Shown: positions 41,315-54,801, counted from the first letter of the stretch. The stretch: 64,000 bases of DNA from Cryptococcus deneoformans JEC21 (GCF_000091045.1 NC_006691.1:905301-969300), one strand, 5' to 3'. Translations and numbers: made by a program. Notes: generated by a model from the sequence alone, not told the origin.

Positions 41315-42542
41315 TCCAGGTCACCTTCCTTTCGCACCTTTCTTTCAAAATTTGTAGCCATTAGTACACAATGTGTCGGGAGGATTTTTATATTGGCGTA
41401 TTACTGTATGACACTAAAAGGATTATGCCTCATTGTCTATCGTTTATTCCCCTGTCGTTATGAAACGGCTGATTCTTTTGAACCAGAAAAAGCTTACATC
41501 ATGAAATAAGAGCACCCTTTTTATACATTAATGGCTGAATTATGATTGCCTTACAATGTTTTTCTGCCTTCAGAATCTTTTATTTCTTCGCGCTGTAATT
41601 ACTATGGTTGTGCGATATGAGACAAGCGAACGACAATGCATAAATCTTATTGTACCCCCTTGGGGGAAACAAATCTGATAGAAGGGGAGACTTTGATCTA
41701 GAAAATGAGGAACCAATTCACCAAAGCCAAGAGAAGAGAAGCGCCTGATGAGTAATCCGACTTTGCCAGGCGACAAGACGCGCGGCAGCAAGTCAGTGGA
41801 AAACGGAGCAGGGTTGGTTAACAAGCTGGAGCGCCGTTTTTGGTCCTAAGTACAGGAAAGTCCATACTTTTGGTAGTATCCACCAGCAGTTGCCTGAAAG
41901 GAAAAATCCAAACTGGGTGCGGATTTCCATATATTTTGATTCGGTGGTATGTAGTTCTTACTTATTAGGAAACAGCAAATAGCACGACACATTGATACAT
42001 GGATACAGTTCCTTAAAACATTCAGGGTTGACATGGAGAATAATGTTCCTCCTGGCTTGTCGCTTGCCCTGCCAAATGCTGCAACTGAAAGCACACGCGG
42101 CGATAGTTACGTTTTAACATGTCTGAAAGATGAGGGAGCGCGACCCTCCTGTTGGAACATTTCACTGCCCTTCCGTTACATCCACTCACTCCTTGTTCCT
42201 TATGAACCTTAAACAATACAAAGGATGAAGTTCCGTAGTCTTCTGTAGCCGGGAACGCTACTCAATCATACTCCATTTCTGAAAGTCATTTTTAACAACT
42301 TGCTCATCCTGCGGACCCACCGACCACCAAGCACCTGAATTATGCCTTATATGCACCTCAGCATCCGATCGTCATACTTGTCATATAATTCAGCACTTTC
42401 AGAATAGAGGAAAAGCCTTTATTCTTCACATCTTTTCCTTCTTAAGGCGCACTGCACTGTACATCACCAATCGTCAAGAATCTCTACCCCCCTGCACACC
42501 GCACAGCAGTTCTTTTCGCCCCTCCTCGAGCGACATAATTCC
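41315..42542. other. Intergenic region without recognisable gene
   Basis: 1.2 kb with only short frames on both strands and no motif I can name. Expected to contain the 3' UTR of the phosphatase and the promoter of the next gene. Confidence 0.4.
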
Positions 42543-43324
42543 ATGCCGTCGAAGCTTCATATCCTTAGTCGCCGAGGATGCGCCTATCATTCAGGTGATA
42601 CAGTGAGTGCGTGCAGATGATCAAAGACGAGACTTGTTGACTGCTTGAATAATCATTGTAGAGCGGAAAAACTTTCGATTCGACGGGCAAAGTATGCTCG
42701 GCACTCACATCGGAGGAACGCGTTCTTTTGGCAATTGTCTTAAGCCTATGTAAGTCTGGATTGCCTGGTATTATGAGAGCAGCGATATTTGGCTCACGAT
42801 TGGTAGGTGCTTTTGTCCTGGTGATCTTAGCTGGTATCTATGCCCGGCAATATATTAAGGGAAAATTCGAGGCAAAAGCATCTACGTTATCGACTAAGCG
42901 TCCTCCAATGTCCGCTATGAGAGCACCACTCATAATAGCCATCGATCCCCAATCAACAACGTCTCTTTCCTTGTCTCCGTACAGCAGCGAATCAGACGCG
43001 ACCTCATCTTGCCCTTCTTCACCCTACTCTGGTTATTGCCAAAGCTCCCATACATTTCACTTCCCCCTTTTATCAGCCGATGGTCATCTTCTTCCAGCAC
43101 CCCCGGCTTCTGTCCGCCAGTCAGTCAAAGAGCTTCTCCCTGTTGACGAGCGCCCACTTCCTTCCCCGCCTCAGGCAAAACTTCATCTGTATTCTCCCCC
43201 TCTAGGATCCCCACCTCACTGGACCTATGAGCCTCTGCCAGATTATTTATCGTCTATGGGTGATGAGCAAGGCATACAGCCTATTGGGCTTTATCCTGGT
43301 ATAGAGATGGAGCATGCAAATTAA
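42543..43324 (+). CDS. Single-pass membrane protein, unknown function
   Basis: Three exons: 42543-42602, 42662-42749 and 42807-43324, about 222 residues. Splicing of intron 2 joins LLAIVLSLC to AFVLVILAGIYARQ, producing one clear transmembrane helix near residues 37-60, followed by the basic stretch QYIKGKFEAK. Such charge placement suggests that the long Ser/Pro-rich C-terminal tail faces the cytosol. The tail contains proline-rich motifs (PLPSPPQ, PLPDYL) that could bind SH3 or WW domains. I recognise no family. The intron evidence and the hydrophobic helix across the junction support a real gene. Confidence 0.6.
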
Positions 43325-43772
43325 AAACAAGGGAAGGCAATGACATTTCGTAGCAATATGCTCGCTTTTATTATTCTTACTACTCTGGACAAGATTAGCA
43401 GCAAGAATACGCGTTTCAGGTGCTAGCTCTTCAGAAATAACAACCCAGATGACAATTTTACCCAAAAGCTAACTGCCATGTTCAATATACGATCATTTCT
43501 AGTCATAGGGTATGCAGTACTCTTCCTGACATGTGGATCTTGACATCATTATGATGCCATGCATAAGCAGACAAGACGTGGTTAACTACTATATGTCCAA
43601 TGCACAATAATGCCACAAAACCGCCAGAAGAATACGGGAAGAATAATGTACTACAGTCCAAGTGAGTGATCCGGAATTTACAACGGTGCAGATGGGATGA
43701 AAAATAAGTTAGATGCGACGCCTGTTACCGCAGCCGCAGCTGAGGTGAAAAGGGTCAGTAGGACGGGACCAA
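43325..43772. other. Convergent intergenic region
   Basis: No gene seen. Lies between two 3' ends and probably holds both terminators. Confidence 0.45.
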
Positions 43773-46733
43773 TCATCTAGACAGTGCGTTTTGAGCTTCC
43801 AACTGAGAGAATAGATCCTGTTCGATGTCAGGAATAGCAAATTTTTCATATGAACGTACCTCAGCTGTATGATTGCCTTCTGACAGTTCCGGTAGGCCAT
43901 TCTCCGATAGTATAAAGTTGACCAGTCGCTCCATCTGATATTGTGTTATTGGAGTAGATCCTGGAGGAACAGCTGGAGCTAAAAAAATTTAGCTGAGTTA
44001 CAATACTTTGACTAACCTCTTATTCTTGGCTTTAGAAACTCATGTTGCAATAATTCAGGTATTGTCAGTCGATGCTCTTTGCGATATGCTAGGCATCGCT
44101 TCATTGAATCAATGGCGGACGGGCTGACAGGGACTGATAGACTTGCGGGGTCTGTAGGATGACCATCAAGACTGAATCCAACTGCTGCCTTGGGTACAGC
44201 CACTTCTGGATATGTGACGACGTGGTTGGGATCTGCGATCACACCCATTTTCGCCAGTGGTCCTCCACTAACATGTTGAAAGGGGGGGCTACCATAAATC
44301 ATTTGGTAAAGGATACAACCAAGTGACCAAACATCGCTGGGATAGGATAACTAAGGACGATTAACATGAAACGGTCTTCACCATGCCTGGAATATGACTA
44401 ACCTTCAATACCTTCTGATTGTTCATTCTTTGAATAGCCTCAGGTGACATGTAGTTTACGGTGCCAATCTGTAGTCCGTAAGCGTAGGGGATCACGATCG
44501 ATACTCACTTGCTGATCGCGCTGAATATTGACAGTGTCATTTGCTATTGCTTTTGCAATGCCAAAATCAATGATTTTCAACCGCCCCTTCACGAGAACAA
44601 AGTTCGCCGGTTTCAAATCTGTATGAACAACATTCTCGCGGTGGACGGCTTGGACAGCTTCAAGCATCTACAATGTATTAGCTATGCCCATATCATACGA
44701 TGACCTACTTGCTCCCAATATAAACCGACAAAGTTCATATTAATTGCTTTCCCCCGTTGCTCATCTAGCAACGCTGCAAAATCAATCTCGCCGCATTCCA
44801 TGACCTGATACAGTTAGCCACAGTGTGTTCTGAAGCTATCGACTGGCCACGCACCATCAGCAAACGATGAGGGCGATTATGTTGGTTGAAGGTTATTTGA
44901 TGATCGATGAGCTGAATAACACGATCGTGTCCACGGAGACGCTTCAAAAGCTCGATTTCGTTTGTGTAGCTTTGATATGTTTCGGAGTCCGCACGGTCGA
45001 GTTGTACTACCTTAAGAGCATAGATGATTCTTTTTTTAGGACCCGAATAAAGGACAGAATAAACAGTCGACGAGCCGCCCTTTCCCAAGCGTTGTAATCT
45101 TTCGTATGGGACTCCGTTCACCTGTAAACGAAACGTCAGCAAAAGCAAGAACATAGTTGTTGGTACCATTTTCTGACATGAAATAAAGTTTTGCCTTGCG
45201 GAGCGCTTTGAGTAGGCTGGGGTTGCAATATCTCTGATGGCATCGCAGGATGAGACGCAGGTGCATTAACAACGGTAGCAGTTGATACCATCGGGGCATT
45301 TCTGCGTGACTCAGCGACCGGTGGCGGGCGGGCAGCACGAAGGTTGCGATAGGGAGGACTGGCTGGTTTTCCGACATCAGACGAACGCGGGTTGTTAATC
45401 TGAATGCCCCGAACTTCCGGCCCTGTTTCTGGCAAAGAGTCCATATACATGAGGCCTGACGCCTTCGAGGGACCAGCGACAGGTCGCAGAGTTTCTTCCA
45501 GTTTACCGAAAGGCCGAAATAGTCTGTCCTCTCCTTCTGAAGGTACGGCCGCCGATGTACGTGATACCCCATGTTCCGCTTGCGATTGAGTAGCTAAAGC
45601 CATCGGCTCGTGAATTGATTCATTTATTTCATGTACGCTTTGGTTTACCGGTTTGCGCGCTGGTTTTACTGGTCGATCGTCTGGATGTGATATGTTCGTC
45701 AACCGACTTTCGCATCCGGCTGTCGCAGTTGGGGAAACGATTGCTTGATCCGATGAACAATAAACGTCCGGGGGCCCTTGGGGTGGGGGATCTGTTACAT
45801 CAGTCTCAACAAGAAAAGGTGCGAGTCTTCAATGTGCTCACTGATTGGGGCAGAGCTGTGCCTTCCTTGCAGCTCATTGACATCCCCACTTTCCTGAACC
45901 TGGACATCCTCACTTCCCTGAGGTAATATAACACGTCTTGCAGGCCCACCAAATTTAGAAAGCCCGCCCAAACGCCTCACCGTCGACCTAGCAAATGGTA
46001 AAGTGCGCTCGGGGAGAGCGGGCGTTACGAGATTTGAACGACTCGCAACTGTCGACGCATCAACAAGTGGTGCAGACGGTAGCTGTGTATGCGGAGGGCG
46101 TATCGTGGCAGTATGTGGATTGGTTATACTTTCAGATCTCTAAGGGAAACGCTGTTCATCAAACAATCTGGTTGCCGGAATTGACTGATGTTATCAACTT
46201 ACTGAGCAAACATTTCCTGAAACTTGAAATTCTACTCCTTCCGTATCCGTCCCATTTTCGGGCGATATTGGGGCAGACACTACGCGCTGGAACTTGCGGC
46301 CACCATAAGTTTTGCCCCGTTCACCGCTAGACTCCCCGCCGGAACTTCCTCCAGAATTGGCGAAGTTTTGAGCAGATAATGATCGATGGCCGGGATTGGC
46401 GATGCTTCCAGGAGGAGTGGGTATATGAGGTGATGACGACGCATTAGAGATATCCCTTTTGGGTAATATCTGGGCAGAAGATATTGAAGATCTTGCCGAT
46501 ATGGTGGAATGAGGAGGGGTAGAGGTGGATGAAGAGCCACTAGGAAGGGGTGGGGTGATTTCGTTGATGGATAGAGAGCGTAAGGACGCCGTAGGGGCCT
46601 TAATTCCTTGATCTGCGGTTTTTCCTTTCTCCAATCCCCAATCAAAATGGAAGTCCGGCATCTGCACTTCGAACGACTCGTCCTCGGTTGTCCACAGATT
46701 ATCCAGCACGCGATCGTTCTCCGGTGAGCTCAT
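43773..46733 (-). CDS. MPS1: Mps1/TTK-type dual-specificity protein kinase
   Basis: Spindle assembly checkpoint and spindle-pole kinase of the kinetochore. Exon 1 (46203-46733) and following exons encode a long, Ser/Pro-rich, disordered N-terminus, normal for Mps1. The kinase domain starts at 45117 with [21 protein letters not shown], cut here to its glycine loop GKGGSS. Further motifs are the VAIK-type ALKVVQL, the hinge MECGEIDFA, catalytic [13 protein letters not shown] within [18 protein letters not shown] and [28 protein letters not shown] and NYMSPEAI are diagnostic of Mps1. About eight introns. The intron before the kinase domain uses GTCAGA as donor. A short final exon ends at 43773; a 42-nt segment before it can be read through or spliced. 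Confidence 0.93.
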
Positions 46734-48107
46734 GGTGAACGGACAGGAGGCAGGCGGTTGATGGCTGCGATGCGGATCGGATTGGATGGGGAGGGAGGCA
46801 ATACAGATATGGCTGAGGTGATGAGTACGTCAGATATTTATAAATCAAAGAACATATATTTTACTTTGGATATCGACCCTCAGGTCGCCCAGCCCTCTCA
46901 GTCGACAGTCGCGCTTTCTTCCGCCGCGTCGACTTTTGTTTATTAATTATTCTTCCTTCTTTCCGGACACGTGACAGCCACGTGGGCGGGTTCCAGCATA
47001 TAGCAGGGGTAAAGAGATCTCCCTCAAGTGCCCTCCAGCTGCTTCAAGCCCGAACTACCATTATGAGATGGTGTCCGGGGGAGGATCGGGGCCATTGTGC
47101 GGCAAGGGCTGTGATGAAGCTTGTTGATTGAGATGCATGAACAGCGAAGGCGAGGAAATTTCAAGTGAGGAACGAGAACAATCAAAAGACAAGAAGGCAG
47201 ACAACAACAACAATGCAAGTAATCACATAGCAGTAAACACATAGGTAAAAGAAAACTGCAAGCAGTCTGAGAGTTCGTGTTTGCCAATTTGTGAAAGTAA
47301 TAACGCTTAAGAAGAGAAGAAAAGGGCAGAGAACATGGATCGAACACACTCCTTAACTTGTTGTGACGACTTGACCTACTAAATCTCGATGTAGAAGAAG
47401 AAAAGGAGCATAGTAGGGGATCTGGAGAAGAATGAATAGAGAGATCAAACATCACTTCGCACTCGATGTCTGTGAATAAAAGAGGATAGGGACCTCGTAT
47501 TTCATACCCGATCCCGGATTTATGGAGGTGAAGAAAGGAGAATAAAGTAATCATATTTCGTACTTCAATGGAAAAAGGTATGGTCTGCAGATTATCCTGA
47601 ACGAAGTTTGCTGCCGTTAGGCAAACAGCCACTCAGATACTAAGATAGTGGCCATGGGCATGTTCTGTCACAAAAGCAGCATGATATGAAAATAGCGTTC
47701 AACGCCATTATTGCTTCCAATTTCTATTCATAATAATCCTTCTTTTTCATCCACCATCCGTTGCTAAACGAGCCTATTCTCGCACCATTTCTATCTAGAG
47801 GATGTTGAAAAGTTATCGCCTCCGACCAGCCATTAAAGAATAATCTGTCAGAGACTACCGCAAAAGCCGTGAAAATAAGCTCATGAGCTCGCAGTATTAC
47901 GGCACTAGAGGGAAGTGAAAAAGTCTGCGATTATGTTAAAAGATGTAAAAGGGATACTAAATGAATGAAGGAACGAGTGTCAACATGACGAAATAAGTAT
48001 TGAATCGTGGATAAGCTCCATGAAGCTGGTGAACGGATACTTTGATATTTGATTGGTGTAAATGCGAGATTGGGTATCTAGAGGCTGATTTGACTGCTTT
48101 GCGACAA
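46734..48107. other. Intergenic region, 1.4 kb
   Basis: Holds the MPS1 promoter and the CDC55 3' UTR. A 200-codon minus frame at 47024-47632 is Ser/Cys/Leu-rich with no domain and overlaps T-rich sequence; I do not accept it as a gene. A CACGTG palindrome lies near 46970 and a second ACGTGG near 46980. Confidence 0.4.
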
Positions 48108-48840
48108 TCATGATAATGTAGAATACAAAAAGCTGAATAAAACTGTTAGCAAACCGAATTACATGAGCACTTTTGTAGACCGACAGATTGTTCGTAGCAG
48201 CAATCTACCAAGTTTGATTAGTACGCCGCAGATCCATTAAATTTCACTGGACTTACAGCAATAGTATTCTCGCGTGGGTGCCAGCTAGCATGCAACTGGA
48301 ATCATTGTCAGATAATGTGGGGAGCAGCAACTTCTTCGTTCCACCGCTTGCTGACTTACAATTTTCTTTGCAAAATCGATCCCTTCGGTTTGCAGCCCTT
48401 CCTTCTTGCCGGGCACCTTTCCACGTGATCCTCCAATCTTCTTTGCTTTGAAAGCCGATTTATCCGCTTGAAGAACAACGTCGTTGTCTCCGTTGACATC
48501 GTAAATTCGGAAGTAGTTGTGGTATGAGCCGGTCAGGACTTGGCTTTGAGAAAAAGTACGGTTATTGATTGCCAATGACTGGAAGAAACAAGGCCCTTAC
48601 CTGCCGTCGCCACTGAAAGTACACTCAAATTTATCGAAGATGCAATCGTTCTCATAAAGGTCACATAATTTCTGTCGGAGATGATCGTGAATGTTGATGG
48701 TTTTCACAGGCTTGCTGTCCATGTTGATGTCCCATATCTTAAGCGTCAAATAGTCTCGGGACAGTATGTATCGCCCATCCTGAGAGAATTTGACGTCCGA
48801 GATAGAAGAGATAATCTCAGAGAAGAAGGATTTTTGAGAA

Positions 48841-48883
<43 letters not shown>

Positions 48884-48908
48884 CTGGACACAAGTACACT
48901 CACGCTTC

Positions 48909-48943
<35 letters not shown>

Positions 48944-48962
48944 GGCCAACTTAATGGTGCCT

Positions 48963-48997
<35 letters not shown>

Positions 48998-49970
48998 CGG
49001 GTGAAACTCGGCTGCAGTAATGACTTCCGTGAGTTCCTCCATGTTGACGGGCTTTATGTCGACAATGTCTACGGGGCTTTAGATTGAACCATTGGACTCG
49101 ACCGAGCTTGTACTTACTAAAGCTCTGGTCGCTAATATCCAGGTTCCACAGATTAATTCTCAGGTCGTCAGCGGAGATGTATGTTTCACCATCTGAGTTG
49201 ACCGATATGGAATTGATGTGATAGGCGTGAGCGTTGGCATAGACCTTTCGGGGGACGGCCGCAGTAATTGAATCATGAGTGGTCATTCGGGGAAGACGCA
49301 GAGGTGGTTGTGATGGTCCGGTACCACTGCCATACCCATCGGTATGATTGTTCTCGGCTACCACCCGGATCTGTTTGTCAAAGACCTTCCAGAGTTTGAT
49401 AGTTTTGTCTGTATGAAATGTCAGATCACCAAAATCGCATATTACGCGACCAAGAGCAAATGAACATCACGCACCATTGGTACTCAGCAAAAAATGAGCG
49501 GCATTCTGCCTTTTACACCATTTGATGCGGTTGATTTTCTCTTCGATTTCAAGTGATTTAAGATAATCAAACTCCGGTTCGTGTGATTGAAACTAGACGG
49601 ATCAGAAATTTTCGCGATACACAATGCAATAGAGACCTACTTCCGTGTAGAACTTGTATTCGCACCCCCGTTTCTACAAAGCCTTAATTGACTGCAGATT
49701 GACAGGGAAAAAGAGATACTCACCTGCTCATTCCGCTCAAACAACACCACACGGCCGCCTTTATCACCAGTAGCGAGATAATCGCCAGTATGGTCAAACT
49801 CGACAGTTGAGATGATATCGGCTATACAATGGGTCGAAATCATTTCAGCTAGTTTGTACACAGGAGAAATCAAGCTGACCCAAGGACGAACCTTCGGTAA
49901 TGTCTTCCACCTCCCCCTTGTCACCAAAACACTGGGCAAACCGCCACTGATTCGTCGGTTCGACATCCAT
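48108..49970 (-). CDS. CDC55: PP2A regulatory subunit B (B55), WD40
   Basis: WD40 propeller that targets protein phosphatase 2A, with roles in mitotic exit and morphogenesis. The first exon encodes [18 protein letters not shown], followed by [20 protein letters not shown], the near-invariant B55 start. Further blocks are [78 protein letters not shown] and [10 protein letters not shown]. The end is encoded by NNLF plus a short last exon using a GTCGGT donor; stop at 48108. About ten exons. Length near 460 residues, normal for the family. Confidence 0.93.
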
Positions 49971-50845
49971 GGTATGAATCCAGTTGGTTGTGGTTGGAGA
50001 TCACTGGGATACACTGAGGGGCCTTGCCAGCAATGTGAGCGCTTGAAAAGGAAGTTGATGAGAGAGCCTAGGTACTATGAGTCAAATCCGCGTGGGTGAG
50101 ATAAATGGGGGAATAAAGGAGAGACCTTTGCGGGAGGGCCTTGACTAATACGTGAATGGTGTGGCGCACTTAGGATATGTGCGCTATACGTGCTAGGAGG
50201 ATCGAGGATATGACTCGAAGATGGACGTGTAGTTGATTTGGGACTGGATTACTTCTCGAGCCGAGCTCACCCACCCGCTGCCTGTTGTCGCCTGTCCAAA
50301 TGACACCACCAAGCCATTCAATTACGTAACTTATTGTTCGACCCTCCATTTAATTTCCCCACAATGGCTTGTTACGTACTCTGGTCATACTGGCTACTGC
50401 TTCTTCCGCAGTATATGAAGTTGCTGGCTTAGTCTGCCAGTCGGATAACTAAATACCTGTAGTACAGTGCGGACGCAGCCATTTGATAGGCATAGTAGGC
50501 ATACTTCTTCTTACACTATGCCCTGCCGTCACTGTCCTCAACGTACGCAGCGATACAACGGGAATCCTTTCACTCTTGCAGCGTTGCTCTCCTTTTAACA
50601 GTTCCTGCACGTTACAGCAACCCTTTGAGCTGTCGTCTTGAGCGCTTGAACGATCAAAAGTAAGATTATCAGCGGTATTTCCATAACCGGCGACATTCAC
50701 ATCGACTCCTGAATGTACGATGAGCCGATACCGTTCAGCGACAAGTCATTGTCCCAGCATCGCAGGAAACAAAACAAGCTGTAAATTTCCACACATCAGC
50801 TTCATATCAGTATTCTTCAAGTTTGCTATATCTCTTGTGTGAACG
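49971..50845. other. Divergent intergenic region, CDC55 / DUF4112-like gene
   Basis: No convincing gene. A minus frame at 50449-50700 (83 codons) has no recognisable domain. Promoters of both neighbours are expected here. Confidence 0.4.
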
Positions 50846-51959
50846 ATGGCCGCTTTCAGCCTATTCTTCCGGGTCATAGACAGGTTTGTTGACGGCGACG
50901 TTGCCATAGTTCAAGGTCAAAAACATAAATACACCATTCCAGCATGTTTCAAAGATTTGTACTGGCCCCGGTATGACGCGCAAACCCATGGTAAGTACGA
51001 AACCTATCGAGATGTCGAGCATCTCGTGGCTCAAGCACGATGCGCTATGGAACACGAAGATATTCGCGTGAGTTTCGCTTTGATTGTGGATATTGCTGAA
51101 CTGTGGCAGCCGTTTTTCAGAATCTACTGTCTTTTTGCCGAACTCAACAAGCAGAATGGTCAGAACACAAGTTTTGCCCTCTGTGGAATAAGTGCAGATG
51201 GAAAACATCTGGATTACGAAGTATGTCACCGTACATTATGGCCAGTGGCAACTTCTTAGTAACCCCATTGGGAGGACAGTCCAACCTCACATCATCCAAA
51301 CGTCTAGTAAGATCGGACAAAAAAGCCATGATGTATATGAAAACCTACGCTTGGTTTATGGAAGGAATTGTGCCGATTCCAGTAAGTTGTTCAACCTTTG
51401 GTGATACCTTTATGAACGGATGCCTATTATGGGTCGTAGATTGGTAGGTTCAAACTGGGAGCTTCAAGTTTAGCGGAAATCATCCCTTTCATGGGAGCTT
51501 TAGGGGTCTTCATCGTCAGCTTTTTAATGTATTCGCGCACCTGTCAAAGTATAACTGCACCGTCTTGGCTGTGGAAAGAGATGTTGGGGCCGCTTCAATG
51601 GGCAATTCTCTTCGCGTACGTTTCGATTGATTGCAAATGGTCTGTAGATGATGTGGCGTGTCAGTTAATAAGAAGGTATTGATAGTTTTTTCATACCTGA
51701 AGTAGGTGACATCGCCGCGTCAAGCATAAGCCCTAGCCGGAGAGCAGCAAGGAAAGTCAAACACTGGCTCAAGTTACGCAGTCTACTTTCCCGAGATCAA
51801 CAATATGAGGACGGCAGTTGGCAGTCCCGAGGATTAGCCAGAGTTTTCCCAGATCCGAATACAGGCGGCGATCCTTACGAGTGGCGGTACACCGATCATT
51901 TTCGCAAGCAACTGTATGGTGAAGGTTTAGTACACTTGCGCAAAGAAAATGAAGTATAA
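50846..51959 (+). CDS. DUF4112-like membrane protein
   Basis: Multi-exon. Exon 1 is 50846-51067; later exons include segments with SDKKAMMYMKTYAWFM, then GRFKLGASSLAEIIPFMGAL, then WLWKEMLGPLQWAILFAGDI after an intron ending at about 51708. The last exon ends at 51959. The pattern of a helix before RFKLG...IIPFMGALG...FLMY, followed by a second hydrophobic helix and a GDI motif, is that of the DUF4112 membrane domain. The function of that family is unknown to me. Exon 2 is uncertain: two acceptors (51109 or 51121) give different peptides, so the middle of the protein is tentative. Confidence 0.55.
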
Positions 51960-52359
51960 ATGTACTGTACGGTGTTCATGTTATCGCTCATCGTCATGTG
52001 TGGTTGTACAGAATAATAATGCAATGCAATACATTATTGCAACTGGTGGAAAGGCCAGCTATGATAAACTTACCAGTATCTTGCCATAATAACGCCATCG
52101 ACGATGGGGACCGAGGAGTGGAGTACGCAACAGTCTGGGTCTGGCCTGACTTATCATGCCCCTTCGTTGCAGATCGTGTCTCACAAGTATTCATTTATTC
52201 TAAATCTTTCGGACAGTGATGATAGCAGTATCGCAGCATCAAACTATTTGTTTTTGGTGGGTGGCTCCATCCTGGATGAAATTAAATGCATTGGAAACCA
52301 CCGTTCCATTGTGGCGATAGCTCACTGCTTACGCAAAGTTATATAGCACAGTATCGATC
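51960..52359. other. Convergent intergenic region
   Basis: No gene supported; short frames only. Lies between two 3' ends. Confidence 0.45.
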
Positions 52360-52907
52360 TTAGCTGCCACGGTATGTGGTGTATGAAAAAGGACTGAGTA
52401 GGAGAGGTATATGATAATGCTGAGAAGGATCGGCATAGTTGAAAGTAATCTGAAAGTTTGATATCAGGATATATCCGACGAATGATTATAAGCCTACCTC
52501 GACCACTGGGTAGAAGGTTTCTGTCCCCGTGGCTTTGAAGTAATCACCCGTAAAAAACACCATCTTGTAAATGCCAGGGGAGAGCTTCACGTTTGGTGAT
52601 AAGAGAGTAGAGCATCTTCCATCAATATCAGTGGTCCTGTTGTATATGAGGGGTCAGTGTCAAACCACCTCCCTTCGTCACCAAAAGAAACACACACACC
52701 CGTCTGCCAGAATCTTGTCTTTGGCGTCATTGGGTCCCGACAGCTCTGCCTTCAGTATTTGGAGAGAGACCTTGACTCCTGAAGCTGGCTTCCCTTGGGA
52801 CGAATCCAACACTGTGATCGTTATTACTTTCAGCCCGAGCCTAGAAGCTAGCAACAAGGCGGGACCTTATATTACTTACCGTGGCAAGTTATAGGCGAAC
52901 GCGACAT
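52360..52907 (-). CDS. URO2: 5-hydroxyisourate hydrolase (transthyretin-like)
   Basis: Second enzyme of uric acid degradation: hydrolyses 5-hydroxyisourate to OHCU, after urate oxidase. Four exons. It begins [14 protein letters not shown], continues with [12 protein letters not shown], then DGRCSTLL and GDYFKATG, and ends [19 protein letters not shown]. The N-terminal His, the central Arg and the C-terminal YRGS tetrapeptide are the active-site signature that separates this enzyme from transthyretin. About 120 residues, the usual size. No clear peroxisomal C-terminal signal, because the protein ends in RGS. The GT-rich donor of intron 2 sits in a short GTGTGTGTG repeat. Confidence 0.95.
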
Positions 52908-53348
52908 GTTGGGGACGCGAATGATGGGTTAACAGGTGTTGTGTATGCGGATGTCCTGCAAACAATTGTAACAATATATGTTATTTGTTGTCGACCTTCA
53001 ATCCATTCGTTATCGGATATTCGCAAGCATTCCAGTCACTTGGTACCAACCAACGAATGAATTCCACTCAACGTGCTCCGCTATGATCGCACAGCTGTCT
53101 TCCGACGGAAGAAGATATCAGGGGACCAGAGGTGGAGGTGAGTGTGTGGCGAGCGACATCCGTCACTCGCTGGCTCCGATTCATTCATACTTATTAAATT
53201 TCATTATTATTCCACAACTCAACATTAACGCTATACGGGAAAACTTGGAAAGAGCAAAGGATTTCGTAAGGATTGAGAGCCAACCTCACAGCACAAAACT
53301 CCCTAAAATCAACTTCTTTTATTTGATCCTATCACCAATTTTAACGTC
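52908..53348. other. Divergent promoter region, URO2 / RING gene
   Basis: No gene supported. Probable promoters of both neighbours. Confidence 0.4.
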
Positions 53349-54525
53349 ATGGACCGAGATGGCAATGCTTCCCCGCCAACAAAAGATCGGCCTCTCCTCC
53401 TCAGCACTCCTACAACACGAGTGATCAGAACGTTTGAGGAAATTAGAATTCCGGTGAAGACTGAAGAAGTGTACCCCGAGCTTGAATGTGCGATGTGAGC
53501 TTTGGGCCACACTTCCATCTGGAACACTGCTCAACATTTTTTTTCACAGATGCTCCCACATCCTGGGTGCCGCTCAATCCCTGGTCCCGTGTGGGTATGT
53601 GGAGTACTTTGTAAACCGATCCCCTCTGTTTGCTTATCAGCCGCCATAGGCACTCCTTCTGTGGACCGTGTGCCTGGAAATGGATCAAAACTAACAATAG
53701 TGTGAGCGAACATCTTCTCAGCGATTTTGTATATGCTGACTCCAGTGAAAGCGTGCTACATGCCCTCATTGCCGTATTGAAATCTCCATGACGGATCCCA
53801 TCGTCCCTAACATCGTCGTGGACCAGATTGTGGATCGCAAACTCCAAAAGCTCGAGCACGGCTTGGAGAAAGAAGCAATGCTGCTTGATCGACAAGAGAA
53901 GCTGCGGTATGTTTTTTTCCCCTTTTTATTTTCGTTCAGTCGAGAATCGTTAAAAGGACCGCTGCTGATGGAGCTTGGAAGCGAATGGAAGGATCTTCAG
54001 CCCCAGCTAGAGCATTTCCGAAGACATATCCGGACATCTCGTATAGTAAGGGGGGTTGATACTGTTCTGCCTAACATCGGCGAGGACTCAGGAGAGCCCC
54101 AGATAAATCCACGTAGAGCCTCTCGCAACTTCGCGGAACTTGGGGCGCCCATAGATTTAGGTGTTTCAGCACCCACCATTGAAGAACTCATTGGTCAATC
54201 TCCCTCTAGAAGGTCACAATCTTCGGCTGAGTTCCACAGCGAAATGAGAGAAAGGCAACGGAGAGCATTGTCGCAATTTCTTCAAACAGGTACAGTTGGC
54301 GAAGTCGAATCAAACGGTATCCAAGAGCCTCCCAGGACGCGAACAAGCCGGGCAGGAGCCATGGCTGCAGAGACCCGTTCACGTCACCGAGAACGTCCGT
54401 ACCCGGACAGCCATCCTCCGGTTCCGCCCTATTCAACTTCACCCAGCATGCGTCGACAACCCAGGGGAAGGGGGGATGGCGGAACTCGAGAGGATCCACA
54501 GATAGTCCCGTCGGATAGCGAATAG
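53349..54525 (+). CDS. RING-finger protein, probable E3 ubiquitin ligase
   Basis: Exons from 53349. Cysteines come from three spliced pieces: ECAICSHILGAAQSLVPCG, then HSFCGPCAWKWI, then ATCPHCRIEI. This is a C3HC4 RING with normal spacing, around residues 46-95. It is followed by DPIVPNIVVDQIVDRKLQKL, a helix often found after RINGs of this kind. The C-terminal half (53880-54525) is Ser/Arg/Pro-rich with no domain. The exon after the first RING half uses an acceptor at GAAAG before CGTGCTACATGC, the only one that keeps the last Cys pair in frame. Substrates are unknown. Confidence 0.8.
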
Positions 54526-54801
54526 ATAAATGGGACATTATTCTCCTCGAAGGAACTATACCTCGGGTTTATTCTATTTTTTGTATTGCAGCATCTTTAC
54601 TTTGTAGCTTTTTTATCTGAAACCTAGATCCTGAACGATTCGAGCCAGCGGCTATGCATAGATGATGTGTTCTTATCACATCTGAAGATAAAAAGTCCAT
54701 GTACCGTCCAACGTTCCATTATTTAATATATATTACTTCAATACGAAGCAACCAATTCCTTCGGAGCTCAATTGACAACAGGACTTCTTGGGAAACGGCT
54801 G

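Noticed and set aside
47024..47632. 202-codon minus-strand frame
   Set aside because: Composition is Ser/Cys/Leu-rich, there is no domain, splice support or conserved motif, and it lies in the expected UTR/promoter space between MPS1 and CDC55.
50449..50700. 83-codon minus-strand frame
   Set aside because: No domain, no conserved features, and it sits in a promoter region.
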